This document shows positions 22,168 to 33,114 of a stretch of 64,000 nucleotides of DNA, piece after piece; position 1 is the stretch's first letter; each line of letters begins with the position of its first letter. The position numbers and the translations under genes are program-made. This DNA is from Cryptomeria japonica (taxonomy: Eukaryota; Streptophyta; Pinopsida; Cupressales; Cupressaceae), in contig NC_081406.1 in the NCBI RefSeq assembly GCF_030272615.1, positions 462,178,072 through 462,242,071 of the forward strand, given 5' to 3'. The notes under the pieces are model-generated. The model was not told the DNA's origin. It searched no databases and saw nothing but the letters and a program-made list of their open reading frames with translations.

Positions 22168-24332
22168 TCAAGGGGAGGCTGAAGCTCCCCTCTTCTCAAT
22201 GACCAGAGCTTTGGTACTATTACCAAAACAACTTTGTAAATTTCTTTTAACAGCCCCTGATCTAGTCAACAAAGGATTGCCCTTTTTCTTTTTCCCCTTT
22301 AAGGGAGTCGAGGTAGATTTTTTAGGTCTTCCTAGGGAAAGAGTCTTTCTCCCCTGACCCATATCAGGCGAAAGGGACAAAGTTTTCTGTACCCCTACAT
22401 CAATTTCTATTTGAGTCAGAGCTTTCTTAGGGGGTCTACCTCATCTAGGTGAACCAACTAGTGGAGTTAAAAGTAAAGAAGTTTGAATGATTGGAAAAGG
22501 CTTACCAGATTTTGGAGAAGCTAAGACATCTACCATAATAGACCCCAAATCCTTAGAAGCCAGGACCTCCAAGGATTAGCTATTAAATTAATAGGAAGGG
22601 AAGAATGAAACTTACCTAAATCAGTGTCAATTGAATCAATAACTCTATCAGCAACTTCCCCTGTAGACCGAGGGGCATTCTTAATGAAAAATTCATTCAC
22701 CTGTTCAACAAATTATGTATTAGGCACAACCACTTCCGGCATCATATTATAATCCAAATTTACATCCTTATCACAAACAATTTGCCCCTGATGGGAAGGA
22801 GAAGAAACAAGATTCTGAATTTCAGAGATTTGAATCGAATCCTGTGGAGTTACAACATTTGGAATCTTAGGACTAGGTTGAATACCTATATCCTTCCTAA
22901 GAGGATCCAAAGGGTTGGCTTTTGAAGGCAAAACTTTATCTTGATTTGGAATTTGGTGCAACCCCAGATCGTTAACAGATTTTTTCAGGATGAAACAAAA
23001 TCTCGGGATCCCCTATGGTGGGACTATGTGAGATTTTTGACTGAACATAAATCCTAGGAAAAGTTCTAACATCATGGTTATTTTGAGGTATATTCAATGT
23101 AGCCACACCCAAGTGATCCATATGAAATGAATAAAAAGTCTTGGGAACAGACTCAACCGAAGAACAATGTTTCTTAAAATCCATGAACAATGGTGCATCT
23201 AGAATAAGAGGGGATTGAAGAAGTTCATTATCCAACCGTTCAATATTCTGACACCAGTTACCTTCCTGAGATTTGATATTACATGTACGGGGATACACAC
23301 AATCAGTTTTAACCAAAACACAGATTTTAACTAGAACCTCCCCCTCCAAAAAATCCATTCGAGAAGTTATAAAAGAGCCGAACGAATTCCCAATTTGTTG
23401 CAAAACAGCAGGATCCATAAATTTAAAGGGGATCTTTGGTAACCCAAACCAGAATGGAATTAACTTCTTTTTTGACCAAGCAGACACAAAGAAAGGCTTC
23501 CATTTTGACACAGACATGAGGTGATTTCCAAACCAATGATGCTCTGAGCTCGAGACCTCAGCACAAATCAATTGCGAATCAAAGATAATAACGAAAGAAG
23601 ATGCTGAAATTAACTGAAAATAATGCAAATATTTCCAACATTTTTGCAATTTCATATAAAGCTTAGACAATCCCAATTGATCCCCCCAAACTTCCCCCAA
23701 GACAGCATTTGAGTGCAAGCAATGTGCTTTCTTGTCAACTAGGTTTCCTACCAAATCAATGCAAGTTATTGACATCCAAACATAAGGAGATTTAATGGGT
23801 TCCAGAGGGATACTTAGCGTTTCCACAACTTTAGGGTTAGAGATTACCGTGTTCTTCAAGTGCACAGAATGTAAAGGGCCCGTCATAGAAACCCTAGTTC
23901 CTGAATTCACAACCATTTCCTTCCCTGGAGAAGTAATTTTAGGGTTTGATATTACCGTATTCTTCGTTGAATGTGAAGTACCTGTTAGAGAAACCCTAGA
24001 TCCTAGATTCACAACTTGAACAGAAGAGCGAATATCACCATGAAGTCAAGATCCTTTTGTTTTCGAGATAAACTACTAACAAGGCCGTACTCCTTGAGTT
24101 TACAGATGACAAGAAGACGATGAAGAAAACTGACGTCGAGAGGAAAAACCTGTCTGTGAAAGAAGCCCTAAAAGTAATGCGAAACCGGACGATACAGACC
24201 CTTCCTCCCATCCTTGGTAATGTGCCAAGCTTTGTCCTCCCATCAACCCTTGGTGAAAACCCACTGCGGGGTATGCAGTGAATCCTCCCAAGCGACATCC
24301 GCCCATGAACCCAAACGATGCCTGTCCTCCAT
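22168..24332 (-). pseudogene. LINE-B ORF1 (nucleic-acid-binding gag-like protein), broken
   Basis: ORF1 of plant LINEs encodes an RNA-binding chaperone. The likely start is the ATG at 24332 (MEDRHRLGSWADVAWEDS…), followed by stops and a frameshift. The main open part (24012-22972) holds a DUF4283-like core (KWKPFFVSAW…IPFWFGLPKIPFKF), about residues 165-200. Near its N-terminus is a tandem repeat: RVSLTGTSHS…KNTVISNPK, then RVSMTGPLHS…KNTVISNPK. The C-terminal part (22961-22713 and 22380-22168, in other frames) is polar and basic (GRPKKSTSTPLKGKKKKG), fitting RNA binding. I found no CCHC knuckle. The stop at 22170 is five bases before the ORF2 start. Confidence 0.85.
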
Positions 24333-24383
24333 ACCTGCAAAAATTGCAGAGCTCTTGGGATTAAGATGGCAAATTAATTTTTC

Positions 24384-24401
24384 AAAATTATTAATATACT
24401 T
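24384..24401. repeat. Target-site duplication of LINE-B, right copy
   Basis: aaaattattaatatactt, identical to 16247-16264. It fixes the 5' end of LINE-B at 24383. Confidence 0.93.
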
Positions 24402-25083
24402 AAATTGATATAAAAAATTATAAGTTTTTCAGAATAAATATCAGGAAACTTGATTTTATGTAAAATAAGATTACATGGTTATCATTATTAAACATTAAAT
24501 ATTTATTATTTATCTTAGTTTATTAAATATTTTGACAAAAATATTAAATTTATATAAATTATGTACAACTCTAATATAATTTGAAATTAAATTTATATTA
24601 ATATATAATAATAGTTCTATAATAGTTCTATCAATTGGGATGAGTAAGTTTATTATAAAAAAATCAACCTATTTCCTTAACATTTTGAAACTCGCTCCCA
24701 ATCTAATGTAATAAAAAAAAAGGCAATGAGCTTGTACAATTAAATAGTTTGACTAAATTGAGCACATACCTAGATAAAAAGGTAAGCACAGTGGGCGCCG
24801 ATAAGAATGAATGGTGAGAAGTGAAGCTATTAACAAAATAATACTCAGACACCTTTCATGTTGCATACAAGCAGAGTTCGCTATAATAGTATATGTTGGA
24901 AATCAAATAAAAACCATTTATACAAATTGCAAGCACTAACGCAACACAATAAGCAATTTCGTGGCTGGAATCCTGCTACGTATGATTCCAACGCAGTTAA
25001 ACAACAAGCCATTTGTTTTGCAAACCTGATGGAGGCCAAAAAACCCAGAAAATAGAGGAGTTAAGAGCTTGGTGCAGATGAGG
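24402..25083. other. AT-rich flank between LINE-B and LINE-C, no gene seen
   Basis: 24402-24780 is very AT-rich. 24850-25060 has more balanced composition and a short open frame without recognisable motifs; it may be the 5' part of LINE-C or host sequence. Confidence 0.4.
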
Positions 25084-26346
25084 ATGAAATCTACGGCTAG
25101 GCTTCAGGGCATCACTCAGTCACTTACTATCAAGGATTTGGCATATGCAAATCAAAATGGGGAGGAAGAAAATCATGTGAACCTGACAGGAGGCGAGGTA
25201 GAAATGAATGAAACAACAAAGATGGCCACCTAGAATGCTGAAAAGTAAGGAATAGGCCGAGATGGTTCAATGGAGGAGCAAGGTAAAAACCTGGAGTTTT
25301 AGCTTCCTGATAATGTTATTGATTATATTGTTGAATATCAAATGAGGACTGTTATTTTATTCTTTTTAAGAGGAATACCCATTGAAATGTAATTTTATAA
25401 ATGGGAAAAACTTAACTGGGAGAGCAGGGTAATGGAAGATTGAGATCATAAGGGGATTGGGAAAGGGTTATGTTTCCTGTATGTTCAAATCTACTAATCA
25501 TGTACAAGAAGTCTTACAATATGGCACATGGGTCATATGTGGACAAGTTTGTTACATGCAAGCCTGGACATTTGAATTGCACCCTGACGGTCCTTCATGT
25601 TCTCAATTATATTCAATGTGGTTGGAACTGCCTTATCTCAACTTACCTTTTAGACCTTTCTTTAAAGACATTGCTGCTCAACTAGGCAGAGTTATATGGT
25701 GTAAATAGTATTTGAATAAGTTTTCTAGCTTGCGTGTCCATCCAAGGGTGTGTGTGGAAGTTGATTTAAATTATCCTCTTCTTTACTCTATCAATTTGTT
25801 TGGCTCTACTTTTGAGTTAGCCCAGCCTATAGTTTATTTGAATAAGTCCAATGCTTGTTTTTATTGTAGACAACATGGCCATTTAATTCACGAGTTCCCT
25901 ATTAGGAGAAGTATGCCTATTCTTGTACAAGCCTCTTCAGGGCCAGTTAGCAAAGGAGGTCCAGAATTTTCTAATGTGCCTAAAATGTCACCGGTTTCTC
26001 ACACTAAAGCTAATCAAAATAACCTTATGCCCTTTGTTGTTGGAATTCAATCTTCCCTCGTTCCTTCTAACTTGAGCCCTACACCATTCAAGGATTCCAT
26101 TATGTCCTAAGAATGGAAAGTAGGTAGGAAAAGAAAAGAACCTTCTCCCCATGCCTCTAACATGCATCCTTCTCATGAATCTTCCCCTATTCACTCTCCA
26201 AAATTGATAAGATCTCCTAGTATATATTCCATTTCACCTTCACCTAATTGTCGACAACGATCAAGGTCTCCCTCTATAGGTTTGCATAATCGATTGAACA
26301 ATGATCAATTTATTTCTCTTTCTAATCATTTTGATGTGTTGCCATA
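25084..26346 (+). pseudogene. LINE-C ORF1 (DUF4283-like, zinc knuckle), broken
   Basis: The likely start is MKSTARLQGITQSLT at 25084, in a frame that closes near 25230. From 25457 one frame runs on: KGYVSCMFKS, then QYGTWVICGQVCYMQAW (the DUF4283-type core), a stop at 25706, RVHPRVCVEVDL, then the knuckle CFYCRQHGHLIHEF at about 25855. The knuckle keeps C-X2-C-X4-H, but the fourth ligand is Phe instead of Cys. Further stops lie at 26108 and 26344. The tail is Ser/Pro-rich. It would be an RNA-binding LINE protein; it cannot be made intact. Confidence 0.85.
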
Positions 26347-26384
26347 AGAAGATGAGAAAAAGCTTTCTAATTCATCATTGAAAA

Positions 26385-26540
26385 GTTTTGTCTTGGAATG
26401 TTAGGGGGCTTTCCCTCATGCAATGTAAATATAGAGTGAAAGAGACCTTATTGAATTGGAAGCCTGGTGTAGTTTTTCTTCAAGAAGTCAAAACTAGCAA
26501 TGACAGCCTTGCCCTTTATCTTTTTAACTTATGAAAATAA
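26385..26540 (+). pseudogene. LINE-C ORF2, endonuclease start only
   Basis: The frame reads VLSWNVRGLSLMQCKYR and then GVVFLQEVKTS. These are the first two motifs of an APE-type LINE endonuclease, with the catalytic Glu of LQE. It ends in a stop near 26538, and the rest of ORF2 is missing. Confidence 0.85.
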
Positions 26541-26599
26541 GATCTCTTCTTTCATACTTCACATAAAGATGAGAGTAGGGGGTTGTGGTTGGTTTGGTT

Positions 26600-27434
26600 C
26601 CTGAAGGAACACAATGGAACAATTGAGAGGGGGGTGAATAAGTGAAAATAAAAAAAATTAACTTCTAAAAGATCTAAACTTTAATCACAATAATCATACT
26701 GCTATGAGAAGAGATATAAAACACATTAACACACACAAACAGAGAAAACTCATAACACAAGTATATACGAGGAAAACCCATAGTGGGAAAAAACCTTGGT
26801 GAGAAATGTTGTTGGAGTCTACTGCTCCAATCCAACCTCACAAGTAAATCATTGGATACAAATTTTAGGGCACCAACCCAAGGAGAACCAAACCCTAAAG
26901 TTTTATGGACACCAACCCAAAGGAGCAACAACCCCTAGCTTTATGGGCACCAACCCTTGATCTAAGCACCCACTCAAAGAATTACAATAAACGTGTACTT
27001 AAAACAAATTATGCACCTTGTTACAAATGAGATTTTGTAACACCTTACTATTATGCTCTTATTCTCTTCTCTGTATCTTCTTCTTATCTCTGCATCAAGC
27101 TCTTTGACCTCTGTTTGATTCAATCCTCCTTCTCTGCCTCTCACAATGTGTATAACTCACTGTGTTATCTACCTTGACTCTCCACACTCTTGTCACTAGT
27201 CTTTGCACTGCACCTCACTATTCTTCTTTGTCTTTTGTATACTCTACTCAATCCACTCTACTTCTCTTCATTATCTACTCTCTACTTAGCAACCGTCCTT
27301 TTTACCCACATATACAACTATGCAGCTTCATCGATCCTTCTTCCAATTCTAGATCTTTTTTGTTGATCCAGTTATCTCTACCATCTTAGCACGCACACAC
27401 ACACACACACACACTTTTCATACCCCCTCTCCAA
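26600..27434 (-). repeat. LTR fragment, family of the outer insertion at 48510
   Basis: From about 26620 this matches the left part of the insertion at 48510: a G-run word (GAGAGGGGGGTGAAT here), then CGAGGAAAAC, GTGAGAAATGTTG and TAGGGCACCAACCCAAGGAG in the same order. The element orientation is inferred from relatives in which the G-rich end is the LTR end nearest the primer site. It interrupts LINE-C. A pyrimidine-rich TCT/CTC stretch (27060-27380) has no gene. Confidence 0.65.
27391..27412. repeat. (CA)n microsatellite
   Basis: Eleven CA dinucleotides in a row, between the two LTR pieces. Confidence 0.9.
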
Positions 27435-28648
27435 TGAATACTAAGAGGGGGGGGCGGGGAGTGAATTAGTATACTAGAAAATACTGAACTTAAACACTTT
27501 AACAATTTAGGAGTAAACCGATATAACATTTTAACTAACAAACCAGTTAACACAAATGCAAACCAAACAACAAATAAGATATTCACCCACAGAAGAACAA
27601 TCACCATAACACAAGAGATTTTGACGAGGAAACCCAAATGGGAAAAACCACGATGAGATGAAACTCACAAGTAACTATTTGCAAAATAGTAACTAGACTG
27701 GTTAAGGTCAGATCGGTTAAGGTCATACAATGTTCTTTACCAGAACAGATCCTGTTAGGAATCTCAATCTCTGTTAGGAGATAAGTCCGATTAAAGACTA
27801 CCTTGTGAGAGGATTTCAGATCCACAAATGTGAACCACCTTGTTAGAGGGTTTACCAAGGTTTTTCTGGGCCTACCTGGTTAAGGGTTTCAGACTTGTCG
27901 AAGATGTGAGTAATCAACAAGTGAATGATCTAGCAAATAGCACAGTCTACTTGGTTAGATCCATGATAGCTCATTGCTAATGCATTTCAACATTACTTTA
28001 GTCTTCAGTAAATCCACACTCTGTTACAGCACATAGACTTGATCTTCTCTTCTAAGATCACACATACAAAAATTTATCAACCACCAAAAACCCGTTACTT
28101 CTACACACTCCAAAACCCTAGACATGATGTCCTTAAAAAAGAATTTGATTTCATGTCGGTCCAATAGGATTACATTGCAAGTTCCTAGGTTCATTGCATC
28201 TAGACATATTTGATAATATGACACAAATCACCGTCAAAGTGTCGGTGGATGGTAACTCATCACATAAATACCAGTTGGTAACTCATCATAGAGTATTACC
28301 GGTTCATACAACTTTACCGGTTACCGGTTGTCCAAAAATGAAGACTAGGAAAATGATAACTGTCGCTTTAGTTTCTTCACTCTTCTTGAGATCCTTGAAC
28401 TGCTTGAGGTCTCCATACCACTTGAGATCAGTAAAACACTTTCTACAAAACAACCGCTTGAGGTCTCCATACCGCTTGAGATCGGTAAAACACTTTCTGC
28501 AAAACATCGATAGCTTATAGACTATAATGCAATACCGGTTTGGAACAAATACCGGTTGAACATAACTCCTACATACAAAAAGTGATCTCAAAGCAAATGT
28601 GTGTCCATCAATGACAATCACAACATAAACATCAAAAATGCCAACAAT
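27435..28648 (-). repeat. 3' LTR of element D (1.2 kb)
   Basis: On the plus strand it begins TGAATACTAAGAGGGGGGG and ends AATGCCAACA. The end is followed by the reverse complement of a polypurine tract, as a minus-strand 3' LTR should be. It contains many CCGGT words and a 54-bp tandem duplication. It resembles the composite-element LTRs at 49568 and 51892 only in general plan. Confidence 0.7.
28402..28509. repeat. 54-bp tandem duplication in the element D LTR
   Basis: GCTTGAGGTCTCCATACC occurs at 28402 and 28456, each followed by a GCTTGAGATC-like word and GTAAAACACTTTCT. Confidence 0.88.
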
Positions 28649-28672
28649 CTCCCCCTTTGGCATTGATGACAA
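28649..28672 (-). promoter_or_regulatory. Polypurine tract of element D
   Basis: On the minus strand CCAAAGGGGGAGAT lies directly before the LTR start TGTTGGCA. It would be the plus-strand priming site during reverse transcription. The same tract is found in the composite element. Confidence 0.85.
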
Positions 28673-29432
28673 CACTTAGGAAAATTTTGACAACTAAGTG
28701 TTTTACAACAAAAATATGCCATAATCAAAACTAATCCCCCTAATCATATACACTTTCCCTTTTGTAGAAAATATAATGTATACTACTCCCTTATAGAGAT
28801 AAACATGAAAGTATACATAACATGCATCAAAATTTTGAATAAATACAAAATACTACTCCCCCTTTGCCAACAATGATAAAGTGCAGCTGAATAACCCCTA
28901 TGTCCATTAGCATTAAAATAATAAGGGTTTATGACAATAAAGAGTGAAACTTGTCAAAAACCAATTTAAAGTCTTTCATAAATGTCTTCATGGATACAAA
29001 CCATGACTCAAGCAATGAGGTAGCAACTTCACTCTCTGTTTGCATCTGGAATACTTGTTCCTCCATGGCATCCAAGGTACTCATCTCTTGAGTAACCGTT
29101 AAGGCATCCAGATTGAGATAGCATTTCTAAAGTATTTACAGTCTTGGTAGTAGAACCCATTGTAGTTCCTACAAATCACTAGTCTGGTTTCTGATATCCA
29201 ACTCAATTCTTGTAGCGTGAAGTTGAAACCGGTGAACGGTTTGCCCATAAGAGATAAAGGAATCATATGGTGTCTTGAAGGTGCTTATGAATGTCTGCAA
29301 ATCAGTTTGCAGTTTGTCTTTCTAAGCAAGCACATCATCACAAAATAGATGGGGTTGACATATCTTGCTGAGTAGTAAATTCCCCTCATCCATAACATCT
29401 TTAATGTCCTTCTGTGCCTTCTACAGATCGGA
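28673..29432 (-). other. Non-coding stretch between accessory ORF and polypurine tract
   Basis: Broken frames only. The part next to 29433 may continue the accessory protein in other frames. I see no motif. Confidence 0.4.
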
Positions 29433-32203
29433 CTAGAGCTCATTCAACTTCTTCACCAAGGCAGTGTTCAGAGCCTTTTGATGTTTCCTTTTTGCATTGG
29501 CTTCAGCAACATCTTCCAGACATTGCACTTGGTCCTCTACAACCATGCATAAGAGCTTCAATTGAGCTAGAGTGGAATCGATACTTGGGAGACTGGTACC
29601 GAGAATCAAACTGGTGAGAGTTTCCACTGTAGTTTGAATCACATCTTCCTCCTTTTTCCTCCACAGTGCATCCAATCGCTCTTGAGAAAGCTTAATGCTT
29701 TGCAGTAGCTCCATTTCATTTGCAGACTGGAGGTCAATAGGATTGGTGATGTTAGCCAGTTTGGCTTTACTACCAGTTGCCTTTGGGGTCTCTGCATATA
29801 CACTTTTTGCCACTTCCTCCTTTTCCTTGTCATTTTGCTTAACTTCTTCTACCTTCTTCTGCTCCTCAACCTCTTTCTTTCTTCTTCTTTCTGCTTCTCT
29901 TCCTCTTTCCTTTCTTCTTCATTCTTTTTCTTCTTCTTCTCCACTTCCTGTTTCTTCTCTTCTTCCTTCTTGTTCTTCTCCACTTCCTGTTTCTTCTCTT
30001 TTTCCTTCTTCTTCTTCTTCGCTTCTCTTCTTCCTTCTTCTTCTTCTTCTCCGCTTCCTATTTCTTCTCTTCTTCCTTCTTCTTCTCTTATTCCTTCTTC
30101 TTCTCTTCTTCCTTTTGCTTCTCTTCTTCCTTTTGCTTCTTCTCATCTTCTGCCTGTTTCCTCTTCTCTTCCTCCTTTCTCTTCTCCTCATCCTATTTCT
30201 CCTATCCTACCATTTCTGATGATGTATCGGGGGTAACATCTTCACCATTCAAGGCCTCAACATCAATGGGGTCCATTTGCTTAGTGACTTGTTCTCCCTC
30301 ACTGTTATACATTTCATTTGGTTTTGAAATTTTTGGTTCTTGTTCAGCCTTTTTGTTGGCTTCGAACACTTGATGCAGTCTCAGAGCAGCTTGAGCATGA
30401 GAGTGGGTATCATTTACCACCTCAGGGACTTTCCCTTCTAGCAACAAGATTCTCCTTCTTCACATAAAGAAGAGGCCTTTATATTTTTCCATAACTTCAT
30501 AGAGCGGAATTGGATACATCAAGAAAATATTGTGCAAATATTTCCTCTCTTATTTACTCTTCTTTTTCTATGGCAATGCATCATTTGTTGTCCAAAGAAT
30601 TATATAAATAATCCAGTGTCACATATTTAATTTCTGATGGCAACCGGTCATTAATACATAAATACTGAATGACTGTCTATTCTACTTCCTCCTTCTCATT
30701 ATCATTGAAATCATCAAAATAATCTACTAAGTCACTCAACACTTTCCTCTTAATATTCTTAATGGTTCTTTGACAATGTGTCAAAGGTTTGTAAGAGGAG
30801 ATAGCAATATTTAGTGGTGCTGATGATGCTAGTTCACTACTGGTTGCCTTTGTCTTCTTCCTCATTTTCCTAGTCTTTTTAGGTGGTTCTTCAGATACAG
30901 TGTCTTCTGATTCTGGTGTGTTGCTTTTTGTTTTCCGCTTTCTCTCAAAGACTTTGGCAGGAGCAACTTTCGGTTTCTTCTTTTCCGGTGACCACTTGGT
31001 CACTTTAGGACTCGCTGGAGTAATCGGTGCCGATGTAGATGGCATTGCCTTTCCTTTCTTCACTGAGGCCTCCTCAATCGGTGTAACCCTTTCTAGATAA
31101 GTGCTAGTTCTCTTCTTTTTAGGATCAAGCGGTGAGGCAAGTAGGGTAGAAGCATACCCGTCTAGAATGTCATACATTACCTCATAACCCACAGGCTCCA
31201 CTTCTTCCTTTCTGGGCTCAACAACCTCCATTATGCACACATCTACTTTGATGATAAAGCAGATTTCCTCTTCATATTTCTTGACAATATCATTGGATAT
31301 TCTCACCCTTTGGCTCATCTTACGTCTAAACTCATCAAAGTATTTGTTCAAAACTTCAATGTAACCGGTTCCAACCACTTGTAGACTTTCCCTGATTTGT
31401 TTTGAAACTAGTTGGTCAGCAGACCACTGAATATCATCGACTCCTAGAAAGTAGCCTTTGAAGTAGAAGAACAATCCGATCAATAGCTGTCCGAATTTAA
31501 ATCTCAAGGCATTGTCCTATTTTATTGACTTCAGGTTCACCAGGAGTTGCCTTTGCATACAGGTGCATAAATCAAACGAGGCATCTTCCATAATCATCCC
31601 ATACCCATCATTTACCGCTGAAGCAGAGACATAGTTGATCCTACTAGCATAGAATGTCTGGTAACCTATCACCATGTAGGCATATTTGACCAGATCATCC
31701 TTGATGGTATTGATGGTCATTCTCCATTGGTTGCTCATAGAACCAGTGAGCTTGGTCATATCGGTCTTGCTGATCTTCCTTAGGGTTGGCACTCCTCCAA
31801 CATTACAAAAATGGGTGATGGCATGAAATGCTTCCGGTGTGATGTCATGTGTCTGCTCCAAATACATTTTGTCACCGTGCACTCTGCTTAGAATGATGTG
31901 GATGTGATCATCTATGAATTTTTCAAGGAAGTAGACCACATTGTGAAGCTTATTCTTTTCCAAGATGCTAAATTCTAGTTTGATCTTCTTGTCCTTCCTG
32001 CAGAACAAAATCAACTGAGAATGGATCACCAGAGATCCTAGGTTTTCAATTTTATAGTCAATGTAATCTGAAATACCTTCCTCCACTATAACAGCAATGG
32101 GTATTGGGGATTGGGCATTATATTTTGCCTTCCGTTGTATGAAATTAACTGAATCAATGAGTGCACTAGAACTAGAGTGCGATGTTGAAGCCATGATAAA
32201 CAA
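29433..32203 (-). pseudogene. Accessory ORF of element D, function unknown
   Basis: I cannot name this protein. It starts MASTSHSSSSALIDSV at 32203 and spans about 920 codons with a stop at 31517 and frameshifts near 30677 and 30200. The N-terminal half (32203-31400) is a compact alpha-helical-looking region (GISDYIDYKIENLGSL, TPEAFHAITHF, GVPTLRKISKTDMTKL). The middle (31200-30800) is Lys/Pro/Ser-rich (SPKVTKWSPEKKKPKV), like a nuclear or DNA-binding linker. Then comes a long Glu/Lys/Arg stretch on a polypurine tract, and a C-terminal helical part (ELLQSIKLSQERLDAL). Its general plan resembles the inverted gene pair at 39-59 kb: globular N-terminal region, KKP-rich linker and helical tail in some order. 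The sequences do not visibly align. Confidence 0.55.
29840..30200. repeat. Polypyrimidine (TTC)n-type tract
   Basis: About 360 bases are nearly all C and T on the plus strand, made of imperfect TTCTTC and CTTCC units. On the minus strand the strongly purine-biased sequence reads as Lys/Glu/Arg in every frame, so frame cannot be judged here. A repeat unit containing CCACTTCCTGTTTCTTCTCT recurs at 29940 and 29980. Confidence 0.9.
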
Positions 32204-32635
32204 AGAAACTCAAAAAATACCTTTGAAAGTCAAGATTTAGGGCTTGCAAATTCCACTTCGTCACTCACTACTTCAGTTGCTCGATTACCACTTTGAGTTC
32301 CACACTTGACCGATTGATGAAACCTTCAAATTCTTCTTCAGGGTTTTGAAATATCTCCTTTTTGCAACGCAAATCGCCTTTTATCACTCTGCACTTGAAA
32401 ACTCCTTTGCTCAAAAATTGATAAGTGAAAATGACTTGAAAATCCCTTTTTAAATGAATTCTTCACCTACCACAATAAATGCTCCACTATTAGAGCGTAA
32501 ACCCTAATTTGCCTTTTACCATTTCTAGTCTTCTGCCAATTGATAGGTATCACATACCGGTTAAGGTCTTTTACTGGTGTAAATTGGGGGTTCAAAACAT
32601 TTCACCGATTTGTTCCCCCTAAGGCTTTTTGTATC
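32204..32635 (-). other. Leader of the accessory ORF, no frame seen
   Basis: On the minus strand this lies between the gag stop and the accessory ATG. It is about 430 bases without a long frame and contains CACATACCGGT near 32550. It could hold a promoter or an untranslated leader for the accessory ORF. Confidence 0.35.
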
Positions 32636-33114
32636 TTAGTTTGCTGGTTCAATGACTTCCACACTAGGTGCAGAAACTGGTTCTTCTTGAGACATTTCTT
32701 TTGGCTTCTTCTTCCAAGATTTCTTCATATCTGTTTGAACAGTTTCAACATCAATCTTTCCTTCCGGAGTGACCGGTATATCATCCGATATATTCTTTCT
32801 CATTCTATAGAATCTTGCTATATGACCCAGTTTGTTGCAATGATAGCAAATCATTTCGGGTGCTCTCCAAGGTCCATTATTCATGTTTCAATTCTTCCTT
32901 CTGCATGTTGCAACAGTGTGACCACTACCATGACAAATCAAACAGGTTGCTCTCCATCTGATTGTCACTTGATAGCCACCACTTCCTGATTGATAATTGT
33001 AGGTATTAAACCAGTCAGGATTCTGGTTCCCAGAGGGTTTAGAAATACCTCCTTGACTCCTTTGAGGATACCTTCCGGTTTTGTGCATGATAGACCTGCA
33101 TTTATTCTGGATGT
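32636..33114 (-). pseudogene. Element D gag C-terminus with two zinc knuckles
   Basis: The frame reads DIQNKCRSIMHKTGR, then a complete CCHC knuckle CLICHGSGHTVATC, one stop at 32885, then a second knuckle CYHCNKLGHIARFY in which the last Cys is Tyr. The tail ends PSVEVIEPAN. Tandem CCHC knuckles are typical of retroelement gag (nucleocapsid). The N-terminal part of gag is missing to the right. Confidence 0.85.

Larger units (their letters stand above)
16265..24383 (-). mobile_element. LINE-B, full-length non-LTR retrotransposon
   Basis: This 8.1-kb minus-strand element lies between perfect 18-bp duplications. On its own strand it has a short 5' UTR (24383-24333), ORF1 (24332-22168), ORF2 (22162-17977), a long 3' region holding a 222-codon frame (17365-16697) and a run of 10 A (16276-16267, seen as T on the plus strand). 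ORF1 and ORF2 are separated by only five bases, the usual bicistronic LINE layout. Both are broken, so it is a dead full-length insertion. Its 3' end matches LINE-A. Confidence 0.95.
25084..26590 (+). mobile_element. LINE-C fragment (ORF1 and start of ORF2)
   Basis: The plus-strand LINE relic has a DUF4283-like ORF1 with a zinc knuckle, followed by the first ~50 codons of an endonuclease (26385-26538). The element then stops abruptly where LTR-like sequence of another family begins (about 26600). RT and RNase H are absent. It is more distant from LINE-A and LINE-B than those two are from each other. Confidence 0.82.
27435..33114 (-). mobile_element. Element D: 3' part of a minus-strand LTR retroelement with an accessory ORF
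   Basis: On the minus strand the order is gag with two zinc knuckles (33114-32636), a gap, a long unrecognised ORF (32203-29433), about 760 bases of non-coding DNA, a polypurine tract (28649) and an LTR (28648-27435). No protease, integrase or RT lies between gag and the LTR. The 5' LTR is not seen; LTR-like DNA of another type starts at about 33115. This is the layout of a large non-autonomous LTR element in which pol has been replaced by an accessory gene. Confidence 0.65.

Noticed and set aside
29919-30191. Arg/Lys-rich 90-residue reading frame on the minus strand, like a basic nuclear protein
   Set aside because: It lies wholly on the polypurine tract, where every frame gives charged residues. 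It is not evidence of a separate gene.
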